Source: a bacterium
Lineage (GTDB): Bacteria; Patescibacteriota; Saccharimonadia; Saccharimonadales; UBA4665
NCBI GenBank assembly: GCA_021790005.1
Contig: JAJYIP010000001.1
Span: 1 to 50,622 of the forward strand
DNA: 50,622 nt
Direction: 5' to 3'
Program-made: the position numbers and the translations under genes
Notes under the pieces: model-generated
Told to the model about the DNA's origin: nothing
The model's database searches: none
Seen by the model: only the letters and a program-made list of their open reading frames with translations
Part shown: piece after piece, positions 8,736 through 15,591 of the stretch
Numbering within the stretch: the stretch's first letter is position 1
How the letters are laid out: the number at the start of each line of letters is the position of its first letter

Positions 8736-10853
8736 ATGAATCAGTTGAGTAGGCATAGAAGTAGGGGTGGCAGGATTTCCTTTCGGGTACTCAGTTTAAT
8801 TCTGGTCTTGTTGGTAATCGGAATTGCTATCTGGGCTTATTCCATGTTGTCTTCTAAGAATAGTTCATCAAACAAATCTATAAGTTCTAAGCCTGGTTCG
8901 ACTTTAAACTCTTCGGCAACAGATAAGCAGCTAGCGGCTGCCGAGTCCGGTATATTGCCGTGGCAGTTAAGTGCACCCTTAAGCCGTATGGCAGTCTTCC
9001 CTGGGCAGAATAGCAATCAATTGGTAATTGCCGGAGGTCTAACCGGAGCCGGACGGTCAGCCAGTGGGATTTATACACTTGATACCTCGAATGGTAATCT
9101 TGCTATGACCGGTACATTACCTACACCAGTCCATGATTCGGCTAGTGCTATGCTGGGAAGTTCATATGGAATGTTTGGCGGGGGCAATACCAGCTCAGTC
9201 GGTAGTGTTAATGTCTTTAGTCTAAATGGTGCTTCGCTTAGTAGCGGCAGTTTGCCTCAGGCCAGATCTGACGGAGTTGCGGTTAATGTTAACAACAAGG
9301 TATATATAATCGGTGGCTATAATGGTGCCACCGGCGATGCCCAGGTTCTCTATACGACCGATGGCAAAAGCTTTACTAAGTCTGCTAATTTACCAATTGC
9401 AGTCAGATATGCGGCGGTGGCATCATCTGGCAGTCTAATTTACGTATTTGGTGGTGAAGCTACCAGCGGACCTAATGCCGGTAATCCAATTAACGCAGTA
9501 CAAGTAATTAATACGGCCAATAATACAGCTAGTGTATCTGCCATTAAATTACCCGTACCGCTTGAGGGTGCATCAGCTTTTGTGATTAATGGTGAAATAT
9601 TTTTAGCCGGCGGTCAGAGCTCGGTTCCGGAGTCGATTACACCCGGAGTTGGTACGACTCAAGTTCCGGGCGTAACGGTTGCCAGCCAATCAGATACATA
9701 TAATACGATTTGGGCGGTAGATACGGTCTCAAATAAGGTGCTTAATGCCGGCACGCTTCAGCTTCCAATTGCTTATGCCGGTATGGCCGTGTTAGGGTCT
9801 AGGGCTTGGTTGATCGGAGGTGAGTACAATGGAACGGTAGTTAGTTCCGTTCAGATGGTTACCCCGAACAGCGCTTTTGGTATTGCCGGCCAACCCGGTG
9901 CCGGATCGCCCTATTATGGTGCGAAACTGATGATTGCTGACCGAGGCAATAACCGAGTGATTGTTATGAATTCAAGTATGCAAATCACTTGGCAATACCC
10001 AGCAGCCAATACTAACACCAAGGCGGCGGGAGGTTTTTATTTCCCCGATGATGCTTTCTTTGCTAATCATGGTACGGCTATAATTTCAAATCAAGAAAAC
10101 AACAATACTATAGTTGAAATAGGCTATCCTTCCGGTAAAGTGTTATGGACGTATGGTCATCCTTTGCAGGCCGGCTCAGCTAATGGCTATTTAAACGCGC
10201 CTGACGATGCGTACGTGCTTAAGAATAACGAGGTCGTGGTAGCGGATGATGTAAATTGTCGGGTGTTGTTTATTGATCAGGCTACCAAGCAAATTGTCAG
10301 TCAGATAGGTACGACGGGAGTTTGTACGCACAATCCTAACGTCTCGCTCGGTGCTGTTAACGGTGACACTCCACTTTATGATGGCAATGTGCTGTTATCT
10401 GAGATCCGTGGCTCGTGGGTTAGTGAATACACGCCACAAGGAAAAATGGTCTGGACGGTACAATTACCAATATCCTATCCATCTGATCCGCAACAGTTAG
10501 GCGCTGGTCCTGGATTAAATCCTGACAAATATTTAATTGCCGATTATTCTAATCCGGGAGCAATTCTTGAGTTTACAAGGGAAGGTAAAGTGCTCTACAG
10601 ATACCAAGTAACATCCGGCACTGGGATGCTTAAATACCCATCATTGGTGGAACTGTTGCCGAGTGGAGTATTTATGGCGAACGATGATCACCGCGATCGT
10701 ATGGTAGCCATCGATCCCAGCACTAACGCACTGGTTTGGCAATACGGCGTCACAGATCAGCCCGGTAATACCACAGGCATGGTACATAAACCGGATGGCT
10801 TTGATATTCTTCTACCTAACGGAACAACCCCAACTCACGGCGCTACCAATTAA
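8736..10853 (+). CDS. membrane-anchored protein with two beta-propellers (Kelch-like then NHL/PQQ-like)
   Basis: An Arg-rich N-terminus and one membrane helix at about residues 17-38 anchor it facing outward, followed by a Ser/Asn linker. Residues about 80-385 contain repeated Kelch-like blades: KVYIIGGYNG, LIYVFGGEA, EIFLAGGQ, AWLIGGEYNG, each after a Gly-rich strand. Residues about 395-690 are a second repeat set of the NHL/PQQ type: MIADRGNNRVIVMN, EVVVADDVNCRVLFID, LIADYSNPGAILEF and VWQYG repeats. It has no catalytic motif I can name. GGGGAGAG precedes the ATG by 8 nt. A surface binding or adhesion role is inference only. Confidence 0.8.
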   Translation: MNQLSRHRSRGGRISFRVLSLILVLLVIGIAIWAYSMLSSKNSSSNKSISSKPGSTLNSSATDKQLAAAESGILPWQLSAPLSRMAVFPGQNSNQLVIAGGLTGAGRSASGIYTLDTSNGNLAMTGTLPTPVHDSASAMLGSSYGMFGGGNTSSVGSVNVFSLNGASLSSGSLPQARSDGVAVNVNNKVYIIGGYNGATGDAQVLYTTDGKSFTKSANLPIAVRYAAVASSGSLIYVFGGEATSGPNAGNPINAVQVINTANNTASVSAIKLPVPLEGASAFVINGEIFLAGGQSSVPESITPGVGTTQVPGVTVASQSDTYNTIWAVDTVSNKVLNAGTLQLPIAYAGMAVLGSRAWLIGGEYNGTVVSSVQMVTPNSAFGIAGQPGAGSPYYGAKLMIADRGNNRVIVMNSSMQITWQYPAANTNTKAAGGFYFPDDAFFANHGTAIISNQENNNTIVEIGYPSGKVLWTYGHPLQAGSANGYLNAPDDAYVLKNNEVVVADDVNCRVLFIDQATKQIVSQIGTTGVCTHNPNVSLGAVNGDTPLYDGNVLLSEIRGSWVSEYTPQGKMVWTVQLPISYPSDPQQLGAGPGLNPDKYLIADYSNPGAILEFTREGKVLYRYQVTSGTGMLKYPSLVELLPSGVFMANDDHRDRMVAIDPSTNALVWQYGVTDQPGNTTGMVHKPDGFDILLPNGTTPTHGATN

Positions 10854-11069
10854 TACATATAAGTTATTAGTAGTTAGTGGTTAAAAGTGGCAAGTTATGA
10901 TGCTGTAACTTTGCGGTCAATATAAAAGATGATGAGTAGTTGATGCTTGTTTCGAACCAGACCTTAATTTCACCATAGCGAATTATTTATTGTGTCTATT
11001 GCATGTGACAATCTGCTTGTTTGCACCGTAAGTAAAATATGGGCAGATGTTGAGAGCGTAGAAATATAG

Positions 11070-11423
11070 TTAACCTGGTATGATCTCAAGTTTTTAAGCC
11101 AGTGGTACAACTATCTTCTCTATGACATTATATTTAGCCACCCAATTACTGCATGCAGCATAAAAGTATTGGCAAGAGTGCTAGCTGAGGTTTTGCTATT
11201 AACTGCTCCTTGGCTCCCCATGTTGGCTGATTTTAGCAAAAGCCATACGTATAGCTTCCTAGAAGCAACCTCGTTCATGGTAGATATACGTGGTGCAACC
11301 GCTGCACTAAATGCCCAGGTCAGAGATTAGCATAATGAAATTTGCTCATCAAATGGATAAATTAAGAGATGCCTTATAGTAAATAGCTGAAGAAATAGGC
11401 ATAAAGCTTAAAGTGGAGATATG
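11070..11423 (+). pseudogene. possible decayed coding sequence
   Basis: Frame 11070-11330 is open for 86 codons with no upstream ATG. It ends in protein-like sequence, including FLEATSFMVDIRGATAALN. The next frame continues from ATG 11335 with FAHQMDKLRDAL, two stop codons, then IAEEIGIKLKVEI and TGA at 11421-11423. A change of frame plus stops fits a broken gene, but I recognise no family, and an 86-codon open frame can arise by chance in this much DNA. Confidence is low. Confidence 0.3.
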
Positions 11424-11432
11424 AATTCAATT

Positions 11433-11495
11433 TTGGCTTGGGCTATGGGTCTTATTTTTGAACCTAGACTCTTAGTATTGACCTTGCATCAATGA
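11433..11495 (+). repeat. degenerate direct repeat A, upstream of the aldo-keto reductase
   Basis: Contains TTGGCTTGGGCTATGGGTC then TTATTTTTGAAC and TATTGACCTTGCATCAATGAC. It aligns by eye at roughly two thirds identity with 12501-12562 downstream of the reductase gene, both on the plus strand. Confidence 0.4.
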
Positions 11496-11523
11496 CAAGA
11501 GTATAGGTCCTGTTAATTTGAGC

Positions 11524-11529
11524 TATAAT
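11524..11529 (+). promoter_or_regulatory. -10 box of the aldo-keto reductase gene
   Basis: TATAAT at 11524-11529. Transcription would start near 11536, just ahead of the Shine-Dalgarno GGAGG at 11544-11548. Confidence 0.5.
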
Positions 11530-11553
11530 AATACATAACTTGTGGAGGTTTTA

Positions 11554-12408
11554 ATGTCAAATATTCCAACTATAGAACTGAACAACGGCGTCCAAATGCC
11601 CGTACTTGGTTTTGGTGTTTTTCAGATGAGTAATGAAGAGGCTGAGCAGAGCGTCTTTGATGCACTTCAAGTTGGGTATCGCCTCATTGATACGGCCGCT
11701 TCATACCGAAATGAGGAAGCAGTCGGACGTGGCATAAAACGAAGTGGCATACCAAGAGATGAGATCTTTGTCACTACTAAGTTATGGGTTGCAGACTCCA
11801 ACTATGATGGAGCAAAAAAGGCTTATCAACTCTCACTTGAAAAATTAGGGCTCGATTACGTTGATTTGTATCTAATACACCAGCCGTACAATGATGTTTT
11901 TGGTGCATGGAAAGCTATGGAAGAACTGTATGAAGCCGGTAAGGTAAAAGCCATAGGTGTTTCTAATTTTACAAGTGCTAAGATTGTAGACTTTGTCCTC
12001 AATAACAAACCCAGGCCTATGGTTAATCAAATAGAGACACATCCGTTCAACCAACAAGCAGAAGCCCATAAAGTAATGGATGAATACGGCATTATCCATG
12101 AAGGCTGGGCGCCGTTTGCTGAAGGAAGGCAAGACTTATTCACGAATAAAACACTAGCAAAAATTGCAGAAACTTACGGCAAGACGACTGGTCAGGTCGT
12201 ATTGCGCTGGAACATACAACGTGGCGTCATCGTTATACCAAAATCTACTCATAAAGAACGTATAGTTGAGAACTTTAATGTATTTGACTTTACGCTTACT
12301 CAAAAGGATATGGCTGAAATTGCTAAGTTAGATGAGAGTAAGGGTTTATTTGTCAATCACGAAGATCCAGAATTTGTTAAGTACCTATACGCACGTGATA
12401 GAAGCTAG
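11554..12408 (+). CDS. aldo-keto reductase (2,5-diketo-D-gluconate reductase-like)
   Basis: A cytosolic NADPH-dependent reductase of the AKR superfamily, 284 residues and complete. The catalytic tetrad is visible as D46 and Y51 (DTAASY), K76 (TTKLW) and H109 (LIHQP). The NADP-binding end has VVLRWNIQRGVIVIPKST. The open frame begins at a GTG at 11542, but that codon lies inside the Shine-Dalgarno GTGGAGG, so the ATG at 11554 is the start. The gene stands alone, bracketed by degenerate repeats A and B, which suggests acquisition. AKRs act on many carbonyls and the substrate is unknown. Confidence 0.93.
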   Translation: MSNIPTIELNNGVQMPVLGFGVFQMSNEEAEQSVFDALQVGYRLIDTAASYRNEEAVGRGIKRSGIPRDEIFVTTKLWVADSNYDGAKKAYQLSLEKLGLDYVDLYLIHQPYNDVFGAWKAMEELYEAGKVKAIGVSNFTSAKIVDFVLNNKPRPMVNQIETHPFNQQAEAHKVMDEYGIIHEGWAPFAEGRQDLFTNKTLAKIAETYGKTTGQVVLRWNIQRGVIVIPKSTHKERIVENFNVFDFTLTQKDMAEIAKLDESKGLFVNHEDPEFVKYLYARDRS

Positions 12409-12500
12409 ATATTAGCACGATACTCACAAGGTTGGTTCGAATAGCTGGCCTTAAGTCAGGTTATTGAAAATATGGAGCTATTGTGGTTGCGTATTACTAC

Positions 12501-12562
12501 ATTGGCCGGGATTATGGTCCTATTTTCGAACTTTGACGTTTGTTATTGATCCAACGTCACTA
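12501..12562 (+). repeat. degenerate direct repeat B, downstream of the aldo-keto reductase
   Basis: ATTGGCCGGGATTATGGTCC then TATTTTCGAACTTTGACG and TTATTGATCCAACGTCACTAG. It aligns with repeat A at 11433-11495. Together they flank the reductase gene. Confidence 0.4.
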
Positions 12563-12576
12563 GCTAGAGTTAAGCT

Positions 12577-13014
12577 CTACTGGCTAGTTCGGTTAAATAA
12601 CGCTACTAGCTGACTTCTTTCGTCCTCAGATACAAACTTAACCCTGTTATCTATTATTTCTTCTAGAGTAAGCCATTTATGATTGGCGTGTTCGTCTGAA
12701 AGTTCAATATCGCCACTAATGTACTGACATTTAAAAAATATTGCTGCAATGTAATTAGTCTTCTCGTCTTTATCGTACTGACGTTTCGACACGAACAATG
12801 TCTGCCCGATTTCGATGGATACTTGTTCGCCAAGCTCCTCGGCCACCTCGCGCTTTAGTGCTTCGGTCCAAGGCAAGTCACGTTCAGATTCGTCGACACG
12901 ACCGCCTGGAAAGTCGAGGTAGCCATCTGCAGTAATAAGTACGAGTATCCGTTTGTCTTTAAAAAGCAGAGCTTTGGTGGTTATCTGGTATAGGGCATGG
13001 TTATACAGAGACAT
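12577..13014 (-). CDS. Nudix hydrolase
   Basis: Hydrolyses a nucleoside diphosphate linked to another group. The Nudix box is present as GGRVDESE followed by REVAEELGE, with three extra residues between the first Glu and the REVAEE helix compared with the strict Gx5Ex7REUxEExGU spacing. At 145 residues it is a typical single-domain Nudix protein. TATTAT lies 6 nt before its ATG on the minus strand, another possible leaderless start. The end of the gene overlaps an imperfect hairpin (12559-12588). The substrate cannot be predicted from sequence. Confidence 0.88.
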   Translation of the reverse strand: MSLYNHALYQITTKALLFKDKRILVLITADGYLDFPGGRVDESERDLPWTEALKREVAEELGEQVSIEIGQTLFVSKRQYDKDEKTNYIAAIFFKCQYISGDIELSDEHANHKWLTLEEIIDNRVKFVSEDERSQLVALFNRTSQ

Positions 13015-13082
13015 TTGTTAATAATATGACAAAAAGTCTTATGTAGCCAATCGGTGTATCGGTACATATTGTTGACACGAGT

Positions 13083-13099
13083 TATAATAAGATTATAAT
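13083..13099 (+). promoter_or_regulatory. two tandem -10 boxes before the AbrB-Doc operon
   Basis: TATAAT occurs at 13083-13088 and again at 13094-13099. The second ends 7 nt before the ATG at 13107, so a transcript from it would be leaderless. Two boxes 11 bp apart may reflect autoregulation by the AbrB-type antitoxin. Confidence 0.5.
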
Positions 13100-13106
13100 T
13101 GGAAAT

Positions 13107-13325
13107 ATGATTGAAACGGAACAAAAACTCATACAAATCGGGTCCAGTGAAGGCATCACGCTATCTAAAAAGGATTTAGCTCGTCTCGGCGCTAAGCGTG
13201 GAGATTTCTTGCGTGTTCGGGTCGAGTTGGTGAATGATAAAGCGAAACACAGTAAACTACTGCAAGAGTACGACGAGTTTGTTGAAAAGTACGGCCAGAC
13301 TCTAAAAAACCTTGCCGATAAATGA
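13107..13325 (+). CDS. AbrB/MazE-type antitoxin of the Doc toxin
   Basis: 72 residues. The N-terminal half has the swapped-hairpin AbrB (SpoVT) pattern: KLIQIGSSEGITLSKKDLARLGAKRGDFLRV is spread over residues 6-37, with the usual IG-S-GI-L-K, L-L-GD spacing. The charged C-terminal half (QEYDEFVEKYGQTLKNL) would bind the toxin. It overlaps the start of the Doc gene by 4 bp (ATGA), typical of a toxin-antitoxin operon. It should bind its own promoter. Doc toxins classically pair with Phd, so an AbrB-type partner is a less common combination. Confidence 0.82.
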   Translation: MIETEQKLIQIGSSEGITLSKKDLARLGAKRGDFLRVRVELVNDKAKHSKLLQEYDEFVEKYGQTLKNLADK

Positions 13326-13705
13326 GTGTTAAATACTTAAGTCTTGAAGAGATTCTTAGGTTACACTTTCAGCTTGTAGAAGATTTTGGTGGATCCCATG
13401 GCGTACGAGATGAGAGACGATTAATCTCAGTTGTTGGAGCTCCAAAACTCGAAGCATTTGGAGTAGAGCAATACCCATCTATTTATGATAAAGCTGCAGT
13501 TTATTTTCGGAATATTATTGGCGATCATCCGTTTGTAGATGGTAATAAGCGTAGCGCAGTAACTGTTTACGGCATTTTTTTACGTCGTAACGACAAGCGG
13601 CTTACAGCTTCTCAAAAAGAACTCGAAGACTTCACGCTGAGAGCGGCCAACGAACATTTAGAAATAACAGAAATTGCGGAGTGGCTTAAGGGCCATACTA
13701 GATAA
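13322..13705 (+). CDS. doc: Doc-type toxin (Fic/Doc family)
   Basis: Doc kinases phosphorylate elongation factor Tu and stop translation. The protein has 127 residues, the length of phage P1 Doc. It carries the family motif HPFVDGNKR at residues 69-77 with the His, Asp, Lys and Arg intact, and the Doc-like start YLSLEEILRLH and GVRDERRL. No damage is visible, so it is probably active. It is translationally coupled to the preceding antitoxin and ends 278 bp before the promoter of a second toxin-antitoxin pair. Confidence 0.92.
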   Translation: MSVKYLSLEEILRLHFQLVEDFGGSHGVRDERRLISVVGAPKLEAFGVEQYPSIYDKAAVYFRNIIGDHPFVDGNKRSAVTVYGIFLRRNDKRLTASQKELEDFTLRAANEHLEITEIAEWLKGHTR

Positions 13706-13983
13706 TCTAAGTTGAGAAGATTGTAGGTATGGTTTGAAATCTTACCAAAGAGTTACTTATGGCTAAACGTGGATTAAAACCCTCGCTCAATGCATGTACT
13801 ACGATTACATAATTGCAAATCAAAAATATCTACAGCATTGAACTCGTATAATCATAAACAACCTGGCTGAGCATACCGGTTAAGAACCTTTTCGTCTTAC
13901 GTTCACTATGTTTCTAAACAAGTTTCTCAATATTGTCCACAGCTTGCTAGACCGAAAAAAAACTTCAATTTATCGGGTTTGGC
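13706..13983 (+). other. intergenic region between the two toxin-antitoxin operons
   Basis: Holds repeat copy C1 (13865-13904). A 17-codon frame at 13759 (MAKRGLKPSL...) is too short to support. No RNA gene recognised. Confidence 0.4.
13865..13904 (+). repeat. 40-bp repeat copy C1
   Basis: GGCTGAGCATACCGGT starts this copy, and TTTTCGT follows 8 nt after it. It matches 15307-15346 at 32 of 40 positions with no gap. The two copies flank the MazE/MazF operon and a coiled-coil ORF in direct orientation. Confidence 0.6.
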
Positions 13984-14013
13984 TTGACAGATAATTATCA
14001 ATGTAAGTATAAT
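13984..14013 (+). promoter_or_regulatory. consensus promoter of the MazE/MazF operon
   Basis: Perfect TTGACA at 13984-13989 and perfect TATAAT at 14008-14013, separated by 18 bp. The start of transcription is predicted near 14020, 3 nt before the ATG at 14023. The TTG inside the -35 box is also an in-frame start codon and could mislead gene callers. Confidence 0.85.
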
Positions 14014-14022
14014 GTAATTACT

Positions 14023-14262
14023 ATGAAAGCAGCAATTATTAATATAGGCAACTCAAAAGGCGTTCGTATACCAAAACCTTTATTAGAAGAAAGTGGCTTG
14101 ATTGACAATGTAGAAATTAAACTCGTAAAAGATGGTCTAAAAATTACTCCAGTCAAAAAGAAAGAGCCCAAAATTAGCGATACTTTGCTTATGAGTCAAC
14201 AGGCTCTTGCAAAAGAATGGGATACACCAGAGGAAGATGAGGCATGGGCATTTTTGCAGTAG
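14023..14262 (+). CDS. mazE: MazE-type antitoxin (AbrB/SpoVT domain)
   Basis: 79 residues from the ATG at 14023. The longer frame from TTG 13984 is rejected because that codon is the -35 box. The N-terminal domain AAIINIGNSKGVRIPKPLLEE is the classical MazE/AbrB DNA-binding hairpin (I-IGNSKG-RIPK-L), within residues 3-23. The acidic tail TPEEDEAW would fill the MazF active groove. The 3' end overlaps mazF by 19 bp, so the two are translationally coupled. Autorepression of the consensus promoter is expected for this family. Confidence 0.92.
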   Translation: MKAAIINIGNSKGVRIPKPLLEESGLIDNVEIKLVKDGLKITPVKKKEPKISDTLLMSQQALAKEWDTPEEDEAWAFLQ

Positions 14263-14576
14263 GGGATGTGGTTATATTACCTTTTCCGTTCTCAGATTTA
14301 TCTAGTAAAAAACTCCGCCCTGCAGTAGTAGTCGCTAGGGCAGACTTTAATGATCTAATATTCTGCCAGATTACATCAAAAGACCGTTCTGAGAATGGTG
14401 CAATAAAATTAACTCTCGATAACTTTGATAGCGGCAGGCTTAATTTAATAAGTTACGCAAGACCAGATAAGCTTTTTACTGGCGATGCATCGATAATTGT
14501 AAATACTTATGGCAAGTTAAATGACGTAACAAAGCAAGATTTGCTCGACTCAATAATGCAATTATTCAAATATTAA
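14244..14576 (+). CDS. mazF: MazF/PemK-family endoribonuclease toxin
   Basis: 110 residues. The family fold signature is clear: FAVGDVVILPFPFSD, then KKLRPAVVVARAD with the conserved Arg, and FCQITS holding the conserved Thr-Ser. The C-terminal half is ISYARPDKLFTGD and a final helix. MazF toxins cut mRNA at short specific sequences; the cutting site here is unknown. It overlaps the antitoxin by 19 bp. No frameshift or truncation is visible, so it is probably functional. Confidence 0.93.
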   Translation: MGIFAVGDVVILPFPFSDLSSKKLRPAVVVARADFNDLIFCQITSKDRSENGAIKLTLDNFDSGRLNLISYARPDKLFTGDASIIVNTYGKLNDVTKQDLLDSIMQLFKY

Positions 14577-14612
14577 ATTATCTCGTGGCTGAGTACGTAG
14601 TAATAAAAAAAT

Positions 14613-14887
14613 ATGAGTAAATCGTCTAAGTCATGGACTATATATAGTATTCTTCCTCAACATCTACAAAAGCAGGTCTTTAAACGTCTTCGTCTCTCAT
14701 GGCTGGCTATGCGTCCCACAGTTGGAACCCCTTCTTAGAAGTTGTGTTGGTTTAGTGAATGGATTAGAGGAACTAAGTTTTAGGGTACAAAGGGGTTGGG
14801 TAGTTATTGTCCAATTAGAGGAAGAAGTCTAGATATGAGATACTCAACAAGATATACAAAAGCCGGTACAGATTCCTCGCAGGCATA
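14613..14887 (+). pseudogene. possible decayed coding sequence
   Basis: ATG at 14613 opens a 41-codon frame (SILPQHLQKQVFKRLRLSWLAMR) ending in TAG. The same frame continues to 14887 with only one more internal stop (SEWIRG, then LDMRYSTRYTKAGTDSSQA). A neighbouring frame reads LVNGLEELSFRVQRGWVVI. No family is recognised. It could be an interrupted gene or chance. Confidence 0.25.
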
Positions 14888-14962
14888 GTTTGCTCTTATT
14901 CTTCTGCTATCAAGTGCTGCTTAGTATATGCAGCTCTGGAAAGAGATATGATCTAGCATGAA

Positions 14963-14971
14963 TGGTATAAT
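14963..14971 (+). promoter_or_regulatory. extended -10 promoter, strictly leaderless type
   Basis: TGG-TATAAT at 14963-14971 ends 6 nt before the ATG at 14978, so transcription should start on the A of the start codon. Confidence 0.6.
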
Positions 14972-14977
14972 AAAATT

Positions 14978-15253
14978 ATGAGTGAATCAGCAACAAGAGA
15001 CGACATTGATGAAGTTATAAATATAGTAAAAGACTTTATGGCTCAGGTAGACATTAGGTTTACTCATATTGAGTCAGAGATTTCAGAGCTAAAAGTCTCA
15101 CATTATAAGTTATTGAATACTATAGATAGTTTTATTTCTAGAATAGATAAATATGAGACCGAATTGGCTGCTAGAGATGCCCAGTTTGAAAGACTACTGG
15201 ATTGGGCTAGGAAAGTTTCTATAAAAACAGGCATCCCACTAGAAGATCTTTAA
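14978..15253 (+). CDS. small coiled-coil protein
   Basis: 91 residues, almost wholly heptad-like helix: DDIDEVINIVKDFM, then FTHIESEISELK, LLNTIDSFISRIDKYETELAARD, and a C-terminal ARKVSIKTGIPLEDL. From memory, short proteins with this order (IxxFxxRIDxYExExAARDxQxxRLxxW and an amphipathic end with KTGI/V) are common in Patescibacteria, function unknown. There is no membrane segment. It sits between the MazEF operon and repeat copy C2, and may be cargo of the same cassette. A similar small coiled coil lies at 37775. Confidence 0.7.
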   Translation: MSESATRDDIDEVINIVKDFMAQVDIRFTHIESEISELKVSHYKLLNTIDSFISRIDKYETELAARDAQFERLLDWARKVSIKTGIPLEDL

Positions 15254-15398
15254 GAAATTAGCAATAAACACTAAATTGAAATTCTATATTGAATACCGGT
15301 TAAATGGGCTGAGCATACCGGTCAGAAAGCTTTTCGTACTTTGTTCGTACTAATCCTAAAAACCTAGACTTTACGGACTTTCATGCTGTACGTATCAT
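15254..15398 (+). other. intergenic region downstream of tRNA-Gln, with repeat C2
   Basis: Apart from repeat C2 (15307-15346) nothing was recognised. A partial second copy of the core, ATACCGGTTA, occurs at 15294-15303 directly before C2. Confidence 0.4.
15307..15346 (+). repeat. 40-bp repeat copy C2
   Basis: GGCTGAGCATACCGGT then CAGAAAGC, TTTTCGT and TTGTTC. It matches C1 (13865-13904) at 32 of 40 positions. It lies 53 bp beyond the 3' end of tRNA-Gln, a usual neighbourhood for integrated DNA. Confidence 0.6.
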
Positions 15399-15472
15399 TG
15401 GCTGGGGATGAGGGATTCGAACCCCCGATCCTGGGACCAGAACCCAGTGCCTTACCGCTTGGCCAATCCCCA
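15399..15472 (-). tRNA. tRNA-Gln (anticodon CUG), CCA encoded
   Basis: The minus strand folds as a full cloverleaf. Acceptor TGGGGAT pairs with ATCCCCA. The D arm is GCC/GGC. The anticodon arm is CTGGG-TTCTGGT-CCCAG with CTG at positions 34-36. The T arm has the GTTCGAAT loop. The discriminator is G and CCA is encoded at 15401-15399. It decodes CAG. The U1-A72 first pair is the known GatCAB recognition feature of bacterial tRNA-Gln, and gatCAB lies in the same window. A possible -10, TAGACT, ends 8 nt upstream. Confidence 0.96.
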
Positions 15473-15578
15473 ATAGTGACAGTCTAAACTAAGTTAGCAC
15501 AAATAATTTTTTTCTAAAAGGATATATAGGGTGTTTTGCTTTTAAAACTATCTATTAATTTTTTGATCATAATCGTAT

Positions 15579-15584
15579 TACAAT
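15579..15584 (+). promoter_or_regulatory. -10 box, leaderless type
   Basis: TACAAT ends 7 nt before the ATG at 15592 and no Shine-Dalgarno lies between. Confidence 0.45.
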
Positions 15585-15591
15585 AGCTAAA

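Larger units (their letters stand above)
10854..11541 (+). other. 688-bp region without an intact gene
   Basis: AT-rich DNA between the propeller gene and the aldo-keto reductase. 10854-11069 holds nothing I can identify. 11070-11423 holds a decayed frame, and 11433-11490 holds one copy of a degenerate repeat; both are listed separately. No RNA gene fold was recognised. Confidence 0.5.
14577..14977 (+). other. 400-bp region without an intact gene
   Basis: Contains a decayed-looking frame (14613-14887) described separately and the promoter of the next ORF at 14963. Nothing else was recognised. Confidence 0.4.

Noticed and set aside
12559-12588. Imperfect hairpin (ACTAGC-TAGAG / CTCTA-CTG-GCTAGT) as a terminator
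   Set aside because: It has a bulge and no T tract on either strand and overlaps the end of the Nudix gene, so it is not supported as an intrinsic terminator.
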